In this document: positions 10,573-21,495 of the stretch, piece by piece
Numbering within the stretch: the stretch's first letter is position 1
Layout of the letters: each line of letters starts with the position of its first letter
Source: Macrotrachela quadricornifera
Taxonomy: Eukaryota; Rotifera; Eurotatoria; Philodinida; Philodinidae
Length of the DNA stretch: 64,000 bases
Direction: 5' to 3'
Assembly (NCBI GenBank): GCA_022393335.1
Contig: JAJEKB010020944.1
Location: forward strand, 816,893 to 880,892
The notes under the pieces: generated by a model
What the model was told of the DNA's origin: nothing
The model's database searches: none
Seen by the model: the letters and a program-made list of their open reading frames with translations, nothing else
Translations under genes and position numbers: made by a program

Positions 10573-11115
10573 TTATATTCCATTTGAACTTGGATTAAAC
10601 CACAATAATTCACATCCATCCGATGTACTTGCTAGTAATTCACTATTGATATTGGGCATATCTAAGAAGGTGCTTTTTGATAACACACATTTTATCTCAT
10701 TAATTAAACTATCATTAAAATTCAATTCAGTTTGATCTATGTGAAATAGCCACAAATTACCCCATATAAATTCATGACTATTCACTAAATCATCAATAAC
10801 TTGTTCAGATGCGTTTTTTATTGGTGTTATAAAATAGATAATGTTATTAAATTTGAACGAAGTGATTGATGATTCATTATTGGATTTGATTGAATTACGA
10901 AAACTTGATATTTGATCACTTAATATATCCGTAAGATCACTTTTCGAAACCACAACAACCAGTTTTGATTGATCTTGACAGAAAATTTTGTGAGCTAATA
11001 ATCTCTTACTTTCTATCCATTTCGAACCATCAGAATCAGATTCACTCTGAGTCAGTGAGATTATGTTTTCACTAATTTTGTTCAAAGTAAAATCCATTGT
11101 AGTTCGAACATTCAA
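10573..11115 (-). CDS. Hypothetical 180-residue protein
   Basis: A single open frame starting at an ATG at 11115. The protein is Ser/Asn/Asp-rich and acidic, with alternating hydrophobic segments (KLVVVVSKSDLTDIL, FNNIIYFITPI, FIWGNLWLFHI) that suggest a soluble alpha/beta fold. There are no signal peptide, membrane helix or recognised motifs. Length and composition are above what is expected from random AT-rich DNA here. Gene-free DNA lies on both sides, so context does not help. It could be a lineage-restricted gene or an exon of a larger gene. Confidence 0.4.
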   Translation of the reverse strand: MNVRTTMDFTLNKISENIISLTQSESDSDGSKWIESKRLLAHKIFCQDQSKLVVVVSKSDLTDILSDQISSFRNSIKSNNESSITSFKFNNIIYFITPIKNASEQVIDDLVNSHEFIWGNLWLFHIDQTELNFNDSLINEIKCVLSKSTFLDMPNINSELLASTSDGCELLWFNPSSNGI

Positions 11116-11245
11116 ACGTAAAACACGAATCTGTTAACGACTAAATTAGAAAAATAATACAATAACTAACTAGGTATACGCAATTAAAACAACTTGTCAG
11201 AGACAAAATATTCATTGCTCGAAATATCGATACATAAAATTACAA

Positions 11246-11325
11246 GTAGCGTTTATCGCCTTGCGATTCACGTGCCCCTAGACTGAAAGTCTAACCACAT
11301 GGACATCGACCTCCTTCTCCCTAAA
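11246..11325 (-). repeat. tRNA-like (possible tRNA-derived SINE) sequence
   Basis: On the minus strand, TCCATGTGGTTAGA resembles a pol III A box. A short hairpin AGACTTTCAGTCT resembles an anticodon arm, and CGTGAATCGCAAGG resembles a weak B box. I could not fold a complete cloverleaf, so a functional tRNA is unlikely; a tRNA-derived repeat is the better guess. Confidence 0.3.
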
Positions 11326-11460
11326 AAGCGAATAAAAGATTCAAAACACAATATGAGATCCTTTTGAGACAGTGTCACAGTTAATCACCACTATTCAGAT
11401 GTACCCTTTTCTACTTTATTTCTTGATTTAGCTTCTAGACGAAAGAAAAAGTGTCAGGTG

Positions 11461-11675
11461 CACTGTAAAAAAATAAGTTGAAAATAATCAACGGTAAAAC
11501 CGTTTTTGAATGTGTGATAAACGGAAAAAGGGTTTATAAATTTGCAAAGTATGAAGAACCCTTTTTTACCGTATGTGACGAAGGTATCAACCCTTCTTCC
11601 ATTTATGAGACACCAAAAACGTAAAAAAGGGTTTATTATACGTTGCAAATTCATAAACCTTTATTTTTTACAGTG
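11461..11675. mobile_element. Short MITE with CACTGTAAAAAA termini
   Basis: The left end CACTGTAAAAAAATAAG (11461) and right end CTTTATTTTTTACAGTG (to 11675) are inverted repeats of about 17 bp. The interior has internal near-repeats (AAAAAGGGTTTAT, TTGCAAA). No open frame, and no target duplication could be defined. Confidence 0.65.
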
Positions 11676-11679
11676 TGGT

Positions 11680-13000
11680 GAAGATCATCTCCTCGTCGGT
11701 CGTCGGCGCTCTTCCAGAGCGCCACTCCCAACTCGTCGCTGTTTATATTCATCAAAATATAATAGAATCTTGACTGAAACAGAAAACGATTTGTTTTTTT
11801 CGTTGACATAATAAAACCTCGATCATTGATTGTTAGGCTTAGTGGTTTAGAAAATGTATCGCGGATAAATAGTTAGATGATTTATGTATCATGTGATGGA
11901 TCAAAAATCTAATCTGACAGATTGTTTATTGGAATATAGTCGTATTCCATTTTGACCATTCAAAAAAGTAAAAAAGCTCAATGAACCGTTTGTGTCTGTT
12001 CTCAAATTCTACAAGTTTGATTTTTTTTCAAACTACCTTTCGATACTCATTTATCATTCTTCTAGAACCTTTTTGACAAAATGGATAGCACTCCGTATGA
12101 CCAAAAAACACGTCAGAACTGCCTGTACAATAAACAAAAGAATAATTTTGTCAATGAATGATTCGCAAAGAATACCTAAGCATATAGGTCAAAGGTGTAA
12201 AAGTAAACTTCAAATAGATGAATAGAGAGAATGAATTGATTTAAAGATTCGATTTATGAAACAAATACAAGAAGTGAAGGCGCAAAAATGATCAATAAAG
12301 TGGAAGATCGATCGAATTTTTTTATCGAATGAAACAAAATCCCAAACTCTTTCTGACGAAAGCATCATGGTTTTAAAATGGCGTTACGGACAGACAGAAA
12401 GACAGACAAATTGGTTTAATTACCGTCTGACAGATCCTAGACATGAGTCTAGGAAATACTAAGCATATGATTTGTACTGCCAGGATCTCACGGTCATCAG
12501 TTTTTTTATCGCAAATAAAAAAAAAAATACTAAGCATATGATCTAGTGTCCAAAACTAGTTGAGATTATAAAATAATTTATTTCTCTTGACCTTTTATCA
12601 GAAAAAATCTATGTGAATCACAGAAGCAAAGTCCGAAGAATATTTTTTCTAACGAACCATTATTCAGATTTTGATTCTATTCTCCTAAAGCAATCTATAA
12701 GATTTATTGAATTTACGGAAAGGACTTTTATTTTATGTTATAGTTAAAAATCATTCAATCTAGCGTTTGAAACGTCTTTTAAAACATTCTGATATTGAAG
12801 ACAAAATGAAAACGATGCACCTCCGAAATAAACGGATACTGGTTTTATATTGTTCTTTTTCTTATGAAGAATCGAAAAAAAAGAAAAGCAATGTAAGAGG
12901 AGGATAGAATGTGCGAAGAAGAAAACCAAATATATGAGAAGACTGAATAGTAATAGAACAAATAATATAACATGACTCAAGAGATGATAAAATTCAAGCA
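11680..13000. other. Gene-free stretch
   Basis: AT-rich with no recognised gene. A GACAGACAGAAAGACAGAC simple repeat lies near 12389-12407, followed by a small hairpin (CCTAGACATGAGTCTAGG). Confidence 0.45.
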
Positions 13001-13008
13001 GATAAATA

Positions 13009-13151
13009 ACGAAAACAAACGGATTAAAACATGTTTTTTAAATGATTTGTTCAAGCAATGATAGCTATAATCAATAGGCTTAGGCTTGATTATAGCTTTC
13101 ATTCCTTGAATAAGTCACTTTTTCAGAAAAAACACATTTTAACGCGTTGAT
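13009..13151. mobile_element. Small foldback element / palindrome
   Basis: Inverted arms meet near 13080: TTCAAGCAATGATAGCTATAATCAA on the left and its near-complement TTGATTATAGCTTTCATTCC...TTGAA on the right. They extend outward with gaps to AACGGATTAAAACATG and CACATTTTAACGCGTT. Too short to code for anything; MITE-like. Confidence 0.55.
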
Positions 13152-13625
13152 GTCCTAAAAAGAAAAAAACCCATAAAATGCGTGCTATTTACTCGTTTTT
13201 ACGTGCTATTTGCCATTGCGTATCTACGCTTGAGTCATTTAAAACATGCATCGAGAAAAACATACAACATCAAGTGTTTTAAAATCTATCGTACCTATTC
13301 AATATTGTGCCATTCTAACGTACAATCAAGAAGAGGATCGAGTGAAATAATAGTTTATCTCAGGATAATGAAGGATATATATATATACGCACATAACATT
13401 ATGGAATATTCCACAAGAAGGAAAGAAAAACGGCAAATATTTGTAAGGGAGAAAAAAAGAACGTCATGTGTAGATTCCAACAATAATGTTACTACGTGTT
13501 AGGGCGTAGAGAGAGAGAGAGAGAAAAGATGTTTCGTCTTTGTCGTTCTACGACTAACCATCTGACTTTATTTATAATGTTTTTCATATATATAATAATG
13601 AAAGAGAATCAGATAAGAAAGAAAG

Positions 13626-13673
13626 TGTATGTTGGGTAATGTCGTTTATGGCCGACATCACCCTAACATTCTC
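13626..13673. repeat. Imperfect palindrome GGGTAATGTCG / CGACATCACCC
   Basis: TGTTGGGTAATGTCG on the left pairs with CGACATCACCCTAACA on the right around a loop TTTATGGC. It is the only GC-richer structured site in this stretch. It could be a transposon end or a regulatory hairpin; there is no other support. Confidence 0.35.
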
Positions 13674-13957
13674 CCAGTTAGTTGCAAAAAACGTTTTACA
13701 ACAGAAATACAAGAGTAAATAATCCAAAAGAAGAAATAATATTAATAAAAATAACAAAAGAAGAAAAAAAATGTAACAATGTTTATCATATGAATAACGT
13801 TTTACTAAGCGATTTTGAATATAAAAATAACCAAAAGAGAAAAACGTATATATCTATATATATATATATATTTGTGTATATTGTCTGAAGTAATTGTATG
13901 ATGATAAGATCGATATTGTTGATTATTCAGTTGATGATAATGATGGTTTTTATTGAA

Positions 13958-14214
13958 GGTGAGGGTGAGGGTGAGGATGAGGGTGAGGGTGAGGATGAGG
14001 GTGAGGGNNNNNNNNNNGAGGGTGAGGGTGAGGATGAGGGTGAGGGTGAGGATGAGGGTGAGGATGAGGGTGAGGGTGAGGGTGAGGATAAGGGTGAGGG
14101 TGAGGGTGAGGGTGAGGGTGAGGATGAGGATGAGGATGAGGATGAGGATGAGGATGAGGATGAGGGTGAGGGTGAGGATGAGGATGAGGATGAGGGTGAG
14201 GGTGAATCAACGAA
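13958..14214. repeat. GAGGGT/GAGGAT hexamer array with a 10-N gap
   Basis: About 40 copies of a 6-bp unit, GAGGGT alternating with GAGGAT, interrupted by an assembly gap (14008-14017). The G-rich strand is telomere-like (TGAGGG). Single or double copies of the same unit occur at 2519, 9420, 9945, 15565 and 61966. Open frames through the array in several phases (Glu-Gly, Val-Arg and His-Pro repeats) are by-products of a unit divisible by 3. Confidence 0.9.
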
Positions 14215-14762
14215 TTGAAAGAACAGATCAATCTATATTCATGCAAAATATAAACTAATCTGGTGATCTCAACTCTTGCTTCTTCAGCAACCAATCTCTC
14301 TATTGAAGATGTTCATTTTGTTTGACTTAATAAATGCAGATGTAATGCAGAGGATTTGAAATCGCCGACGCCTTACGTGTTTATTTGAAAAATCGAAAAC
14401 ACTCGTCAGGGCGCTGCATTATAAAAAGCAAAAGAAGTAGGAAAGAAAAGAGAAAACTAGAATTAGAATCAGTGGGAGATCGAATCGAAGAAAGAATGTT
14501 AAACCATTGGAGCCCATAGAAGATAAGCAGATGAAGTTAACTCTTAGTGGTTTTGTACTAATTCTTGTTGTAAGTTTTTAAGATTTCGTGTCCCAAGTAT
14601 CGGTTGTAAATCGTCAATTGGTGAATTGATGAAGTATATTCTCTACAGGTGATGAAATTGAATCGGAAAGTTTTTCATACCGGAACAAAAAGTAAAATGA
14701 ATAAAGATATGATTTTCATAATCAATAGGTTGCTTTTGTTGGAATGTGTGAGAAACTATTGA

Positions 14763-15560
14763 TTATCTAATTTCATCATATTCAGTTACTGTCAATGGTT
14801 CTTTGCTACCAAATTTCTTGAACATATTTCTGAACTGTTCCTCAATTAAGTTGTCTGGATATTTATTTATTAATAATGGCATTCGTAATGATTTACGTTC
14901 TTGGATAAATAATTGAAAAGTGAAGCAGTACCGAATGGCTCTTAATAACATTGCAAATGGAATATTTTTCTTCATGTGCAATGGATGAATACTATTCAAT
15001 GGTAAATAATAGGGTTCATATGAAGGTTTGTGATAGACCTTCGTAATTAACGGTCCATTCTGGTTTTCTATGTATAAATCAAGGAAGTTGATTGTTTTAC
15101 CGATGTGAGCCGTTAATCGAATGTTCTCATCAAGTGCATTCCACCTTTGAATTCGATTAAGAAGATGTCGTTCAGGCTAATTTACTATGATAAAAATATC
15201 ATCAATATATCTTAAAAATAGACCACCACTGTTGTTGATCTGTTTTATAATTTGCTGTTCGAAAAAGAACATATAACAGTTGGCCATTGTTAGGGTTAGA
15301 GGCGAACCTATGACACCTCGCCTAATTTGATGCTAGTATTGATTGTCGAACGAAAAATAATTGTTTTGCATAACGAATCGACCTAATCAAATAACAGCTT
15401 CTGTTTTTAGACCACCAATTTGTTTTAAACATAAATAATCAAGCATTTTCTTCAATGAAAGAACTCCTTCTATTTGTGGAATCATTGTATAAAGATCGGC
15501 AACATCAATTGTACAAAACAGTGTTTCTGATTACAATTTAGTTTTTGTCCATTCAGTTAC
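14763..15560 (-). pseudogene. Penelope-like (Athena-type) reverse transcriptase, 3' portion
   Basis: Conceptual minus-strand translation gives reverse-transcriptase motifs in order: motif A TIDVADLYTMIPQ, motif B GSPLTLTMANCYM, and motif C YIDDIF (codons near 15198-15209). Then comes the Penelope-type tail: INFLDLYIENQNGPL, VYHKPSYEPYYLPLNS, HPLHMKKNIPFAMLLRAIRY. At least three in-frame stops interrupt it (before LGRFVMQ, after SFDNQY and before PERHLL), so it is dead. It is 5' truncated at about 15560, where it meets telomere-like hexamers and a hammerhead motif. No GIY-YIG endonuclease domain is visible downstream, consistent with the endonuclease-deficient telomere-associated PLEs known from bdelloids. 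This belongs to the same family as, but is not continuous with, the piece at 17990-20461. Confidence 0.88.
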
Positions 15561-15564
15561 TTTT

Positions 15565-15580
15565 GAGGGTGAGGGTGAGT
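15565..15580. repeat. Two telomere-like hexamers at the PLE 5' junction
   Basis: GAGGGTGAGGGTGAGT sits between the truncated reverse-transcriptase sequence and the hammerhead motif. In the sense of the PLE (minus strand) it reads as C-rich ACCCTCACCCTC. Confidence 0.75.
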
Positions 15581-15587
15581 CAGAGAA

Positions 15588-15631
15588 GCCATGACCGGTT
15601 TCGACCTTTCTCAAGGGTCTCATCAAATGGC
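15588..15631 (-). ncRNA. Hammerhead ribozyme motif 3 beside the PLE
   Basis: The minus strand reads: stem I AGCCAT, core TTGATGA (one change from CTGATGA), stem II GACC...GGTC perfectly paired, core GAAA, short stem III CCGG, cleavage triplet GTC, then ATGGCT closing stem I with six pairs. It lies directly upstream of the PLE fragment on the same strand. Hammerheads in the terminal repeats of Penelope-like elements are an established observation. The C-to-T change in the core would be expected to reduce or abolish cleavage. Confidence 0.8.
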
Positions 15632-15639
15632 TCTAGATT

Positions 15640-17590
15640 GTGTTACTACTAATTCTATTCAAATGATCAGTAAATCCACAAGGAACAATCATAAACAAGA
15701 AGTAACTACAGAGGTAACCACTTGATCCGTTGTAAGACGACGTCAAAGACAAAGCTGAACAAAGTCAAGTATCGTTTTCGAAGGTGTGAGTCTAGCAGCC
15801 GTTAGGCGTTGTGATGTCGATATGGATCTCAGGAGATCGGTACGATTTAATCAGATTGTAAGTTATTCGGATTCCGTGTTAGGATATTCGCAATGTATCT
15901 GATGTATACTTCGTGGTGTCCTCAGCACGGTAGAGATACGTTCAATATATGTATTGGTGGTCGTAGCTTCTCAGAAGAGATACATTTTAATTAAACTTGG
16001 CAATTTAAAACTGTTATAGCCATTTAAATGCTTTAATACTTTTTTGTGCATTTAGGTAGCAATTTAAATCAAGCGGCAGTTACATTAAATTAGCCGAAAT
16101 AGTTGCAAAGCATAGATACGATTGATTCGGTTTTTGAACCGAACCAAACCGAATTGAACTACTCGGTTCCATTCGCAATTTTGCCAACCGACTTCAGTTT
16201 CGGTTCGATCCGGTTTGCTTCAAAGAAAATGCAAACCAATCCTATTGACTAACTTCCTTTATTACTTGTTTTAGCTTTTTTATAAGTTTGGATCGGTTCG
16301 GTTTAGTGTTTATTGATAGTTTTGGTTTGGTTCAGTTTGAATTTTGAAAAACCCGATCCGATTCCCTTTCTCCTGCATAGCACTTTATTTTGCATTCTGA
16401 TTTTTTTCATCTATATCTGTCTTAAACTTCATCCAGCAATATGCAAGAAGGACTTAAAGAAAAAAGAAATCATTTCAGATGTTTAAGAAGGTAATCCAAT
16501 ATCACTGAGTGAGATTTTTCCACTACCTATCTATTAAATAATATCGTGCCACAATAATATTTATCCTTAGTAAAAGAAGATTGTGTCATACTATAATCAA
16601 AACACTCGCTTCCTATCTGAATATCTATTATTAGAAAAATATCTTCGCTTATTATATTTTATATTCAATCACCATTTATTTGGATATTTGTAAATCTCCT
16701 ATAAGCAATTTTTCAACTAAAAGATTGAATCTAGATCGCAAGATAAGGAATAAACAGGATTTTATATGTAAGTTTTACGAATGAATAGTTGTAGATAATA
16801 TTGATAATTATACAGTTACTAATATATCAGTTTGTAAAATAATCACGTTTATTTCGATCGCTTCTTTCTATACTTTGCAGAAATGAACTCTTTGAAATAT
16901 ATTTCTAAGGAGTTTTAAACACTTATTAAAACGTTTGACACTACGAAAAGCAGCAAGCTTGAATGTGTGACTATTTCAAAAGACTTCTACTATGCTCATC
17001 GACATTAACCTCTAACTGTTTAAACAAACCTGGAGCTTCAACATATTTAAATGGCTTCGGGAGGTACACCAGACTACAAAAACATTCGAATTTCCAAATC
17101 TTTCCTCTTCTTTCTATCAAATTTTTAAACCTTATTTTAGAATCATATAGATATTTAAAAAAACCACGCATATATAACTTAATGATCGCATTTTGTAAAT
17201 AACGCGGATCAATTTCAGCATCTCTGCCCGGTGAAGAATTAGTAATCTAGGATGAATATTTGAGGAGATTAGTCGTTTTATTAGTGGTGTCAATGAAGTA
17301 TGTGATTTCAAACGGTTGTACGAATAAATAGATCTTTCTCAGTATTTTATTTATTGTTTCAAGTCGCGAATTGTGACTTTATTTTCTTCTGATGAAAAGA
17401 AAAATCGGAAAACTGATATAAATAATTGGTATATAGTTAAAAAGAAGTACTTAAATTTGCTCCATAATATAAAGGTGTTCACTTAACAGAGATTTTACTA
17501 TATAAATACTACACATAAAAATATTTTCGTTCTCATGAAGACCGCTCGATAGTCATTCGATCAATTAGACAGTTGTACAAATCATGAAAA
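15640..17590. other. Gene-free stretch with a CGGTTCGGTT-rich patch
   Basis: No gene recognised. At about 16118-16367 the motif CGGTT(C/T)GGTT and its complement (AACCGAACC) recur on both strands, forming several short inverted and direct repeats; this looks like an old MITE or minisatellite. A short open frame at 16963-17202 has no recognisable features. Confidence 0.45.
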
Positions 17591-17592
17591 AT

Positions 17593-17930
17593 CTATGGCA
17601 ACTTGGAATAACTGTAAGATATCTAGATTGCTGTAATAGACCTAAATAGCCATGTGAATGATTAAATAGCTATGTAAATGTTTAAATAGCTATACCAATT
17701 TGAAATAGCTGTAAAATATCTAGATTGCTGTGATAAATCTAAATAGGCATGTAAATGATTAAATACGTATGCAAATGTTTAAATAGCTATGGCAATTTGA
17801 AATAGCTGCAAGATCGGTAGATTGCTAGTATAGAATAAAATAGGTAATGCAAGTTTAAATAGCTACAAGATCTTTAGATAGCTGTAATCGAAGTAAATAG
17901 CTATGACAATGATAAATAGTCAGACTGTCT
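17593..17930. repeat. 97-bp tandem repeat, about 3.5 copies
   Basis: A unit beginning CTATGGCAATTTGAAATAGC recurs at 17593, 17690 and 17787, an exact 97-bp period, followed by a decayed partial copy. Inside each unit AAATAGCTAT sub-repeats recur. A related motif near 16000-16070 (GGCAATTTAAA...GTTATAGCCATTTAAATG) may be a detached copy. Not coding. Confidence 0.85.
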
Positions 17931-17989
17931 AAATGATTCAAGAAAATCATTTTCTAGCACATTTATTGCAAATTATGCATAAAAAAGAA

Positions 17990-20461
17990 ATTGTATCTCT
18001 TTTGAGAATGAGCCGTTGGTAGTATGAACAGGCTTGCTGCTGACATTGGCATATGATGAATACGAATGAGATAGGAAACCATCGTATTCATCATGTTTTC
18101 ATATTGTTGTTTGATCAGTCTATCTAGTTGTGGATCAGGATAGAGATAGCTCTGATTCGGTCGAATGTAGTTTGGTTCTAGAATAAGTGATAGTAGAAGA
18201 AGGACAGTATGATGGAACAGATCGATTTACTATGGTGTGAAAGATAATCGAGTTGATTCTGATTCAAACATTGTTTCTTGGCATCAATAATCACTTATGG
18301 ATAGACATCCATCATCTTGATGTTGTGTTGCTTTCGAGCAGTGTGTCATCGTTGAAGTTTTCTTAATCGAGCTCACAGAGATGATTCTCGATATCGGATC
18401 CTTCGCAGTCGACGGTTCTTGTAACGATTCAAATAAGTTTGAAGACATTGCATCATACGATCATATTGATTCTTGATATCGGAATAGTGTTACTTTCAAA
18501 GACCCATTTCTACTTCGGATAATACTCGCTGATAATGCTGTTCATAATCGACAAGTTGTACTTCGAAGTGTTCGAGTTGTCGACGAAGTCGTTGACGTTC
18601 GATGTCTTGCATCGTTTTCTTCTGTACAACATTGATATTGGATGACATGTCTCTGATGTTATCGATCTGATGAAATGAATGAGGCAATCGATGACAGAGA
18701 ATACGCTGTTCAAATATCATCATCTCTTCGAAGATCTTCAACTGTGCATCACGAAGTTGTCGTAATCGATCAATCGATTCTTTCTACAAGATCAGACCCA
18801 AATGTCACCTGAAATCTCCTATCTCTCCATGTTTCTCACTTGTTCGACAGTAAACGAGTATTGATCTAATTGTTGTAACAATTGTTTTTCTTCGAGTTGA
18901 TCTTTGAATATGTTCCATTGATAACTAGTCAATCGAATCAGATCCAAATGATGTAGACGAATGAATTCTAGTAGACGAACATCGATCATCTCAGGAGAGA
19001 TCGACATTGTCGATGGATAAGCATAGTAATGTTTCTGTAAGTCACTTGCATACTGAGCCGTAGTATCCTTCAAGAACATCAAAAATATTCTCGAATGTAG
19101 TTGCCTGTCAAATGTTGATCAAGCAAATGAAGATGACGAACCACATGAGTTCGTTCGATTTCTCGCTTCAATCGATGATCTAATTGAAGTCGAAGTGAAC
19201 ACAACAATAATGCTTCTGGCATCTTCAAGTACTTGGAATAGCTGGATAGGCGTGTTTTGATTTCTTCCATATCGGATAGACTATCTTTGATTGAGGAAGA
19301 ATCGTCATTGTGTACTTCTGTCATCTCTTTCTGTCGTTTGAATGTTGGTTGTGAAATCGATAATTGACTTAAAGATTTCATCGAATGTGCAATGGAGTGT
19401 GTTACAGATTGATCTCGTTTTCGTTTATCTACGACTGTTCTCGATTGATGATGATCATCACACAATTGTGCTTGTCTGGTATGTATCAAATCATGGATGG
19501 CTTCGTCAGTCAATCCTCGTGCTCGCCATTTCCGTTTAAAATGATACAGTTGTCGATTTCCATGACATTTCGACTTCTTCTGCTTCATTTCTGTGACCTC
19601 GGTCAACTGTAGTGGTGTTACAACACCAGTCAATGTTTGATTGGGAGATAAGTTTTCCCACCAATGATCTTGAGCATCTTGCTTTAGACTACTACTAGAG
19701 CTCATCAACATCAATTACTGCGAATATCAACAATAGGCAAAACAAATCTGAAAGAGAGAAAAAAACAATGATAGCGAGTTTTTTTCCTGGTTGACGAACA
19801 AGATCGACACACCAATCACGACCACGCATCAACCAAGGATCTCATAGTGGATGATGATCTCGCATTGGATCGTCATTCAAAACATTACCAATCATATTCA
19901 GATTGGTTTATGTATGTGTAATGAAGAGCGATTCAACGAAGAGACGCAACATCACCGAACATTGTTCGGACACCAAAATACACATCATTCATATCATCAT
20001 CGTAGTTGTTGTACAAGGAAAAAAAACACAACTTACAAACAGCAACAATAGTTACTTGATACAAATCAAGATCAGACGTTGGAAGAGTTTGATCTTGTTT
20101 GAAATGGAAATATTGCATTTGTTCGATCACTTGTCGATGTGAGCAGTGGCGGATCCAGCAGTAGGCGATCCGGCGACCGCCATCCCTTCACAAGATTTTC
20201 GTCCCTTTTTTCTGTAGCAGAAATGAGGAAAAAAGGGGTTGTATTGCCTCAAATAGACCTCGAAAAGCATTTATTGATCAGTACCGCCACCCCCTCAGAC
20301 AAACCGCCATCCCCTCACTTATTTTCTGGATCCGCCACTGAATGTGAGAAAATATAACCTGGTGGTGGTGATGGAAGAGCACGAACAAAAGATTCACATT
20401 GTTCTTCGGTTCGTTGATTGATTCCTAACGGTTGAGGAAAGATCCAACGAGGGACATCTTG
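17990..20461 (-). pseudogene. Penelope-like (Athena-type) ORF, N-terminal and middle part
   Basis: Several minus-strand blocks in shifting frames line up in order with what I recall of the long N-terminal extension of bdelloid Athena reverse-transcriptase proteins. The order is: DVPRWIFPQPLGINQRTEEQ (about 20458), MQYFHFKQDQTLPTSDLDLY (20045-20120), then after a probable intron KKSKCHGNRQLYHFKRKWRARG (about 19510-19590), KYLKMPEALLLCSLRLQLDH, IFEEMMIFEQRILCHRLPHSF (18640-18735), and NYIRPNQSYLYP near 18160. The open blocks are 19079-19714, 18819-19082 and 18496-18741. Frameshifts and stops separate them, and a hAT MITE at 20144-20340 interrupts the 5' part. The catalytic reverse-transcriptase domain is missing: the sequence dissolves into a tandem repeat at 17930. 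Confidence 0.82.
20136..20348. mobile_element. hAT-type MITE, 197 bp, with 8-bp target duplication
   Basis: Perfect 15-bp terminal inverted repeats, CAGTGGCGGATCCAG at 20144 and CTGGATCCGCCACTG ending at 20340. The flanks are GATGTGAG (20136-20143) and AATGTGAG (20341-20348), an 8-bp duplication with one difference. Both features are diagnostic of the hAT superfamily. The interior is non-coding. It is inserted in the PLE pseudogene, so it arrived after or during that element's life. Confidence 0.92.
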
Positions 20462-20469
20462 TTTTAATG

Positions 20470-21495
20470 AGATAGTAATAACTATTTTGTTATAATGTCA
20501 CGACGTGTATCTCAGTACTAATAGAATTAGATGTATGTATGCGATAGTGACAATGAAAAACTTTATAATTCACACAATTGCAATAAGATTTTCATTACTT
20601 CAATGATCTATATATTATCTCGATAATGAATAATTATTTTCATATATGCCAGATTTTTCGTTCTTAGACCAAATTCATCTTAATCAGATATCAATGTATT
20701 TCCTGTTTGAATATTATTTCGATGATTTATCTTGTCGAAGTTACAACTTCGACACTCTTTTGTAAAGTGTCTTTTACTACATCTTTCTATCATAGAAATA
20801 AATTATTATGTATAAGTTTTAATGTAAAAAAAGAAAACTCATTTATACATGCCGAGTCAACAAATCTGGGCTACCATTCGTATAAAAGATTTAAATGAAT
20901 GCATTTTCAAATCTAATATTGTTCAGACATATTTTTCGGTCTATACTTGTTGATATAAAAAATGATAATCAATAAGCAACACATTTAAATTATCTACTCT
21001 ATGAAAAATCTGTTCATTTTCTCGATTCAAATGTTAAAGTCTGTAATATAAGATGAGCTGGAATAACTTAACTTAAAATGCATACTTAGTGCTTTCCTAG
21101 AAACGATACAGGTGAAATCTGTAAAATTGAACATCACAATTAGTGCATAATATGATTATGTTATATTTTAAATTTATCAGTTTACCAATGAGACTTTTAA
21201 TTTAATCGAAATATGTTCAATTTTTTTTGCATTCTAATACAGTAATTGTGTTATTAATTATTCTATTTTTTCCGTTTATTAAGAGGTCTATATGTGTTAT
21301 ATTCTGTATTTCTTAAAAGTAACTCATTTAATAAGAAAAAAAATGAATATTACACAATTTATGATGAAAGATATTTCGTCATATAACAACATATAACGGC
21401 TCATTCAAGTAACTAAAATACTGATAAGATTTTGCATAATATATACAAAGGAGGTCGAAAAGAATATCATTTTTCAAAGTATATATTCTAATTTT
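20470..21495. other. Gene-free AT-rich stretch
   Basis: Very AT-rich with frequent stops and no repeats of note. The end of this region (TTTCTAATCTATTTCTTTAG at 21491-21510) looks like an intron 3' end leading into the F-box exon. Confidence 0.4.

Noticed and set aside
13898..14294. Glu-Gly, Val-Arg and His-Pro repeat proteins
   Set aside because: Read-through of a 6-bp repeat array in three phases, and across an N gap.
17593..17930. CRISPR-like array
   Set aside because: Adjacent 97-bp units without unique spacers, in eukaryotic DNA; a plain tandem repeat.
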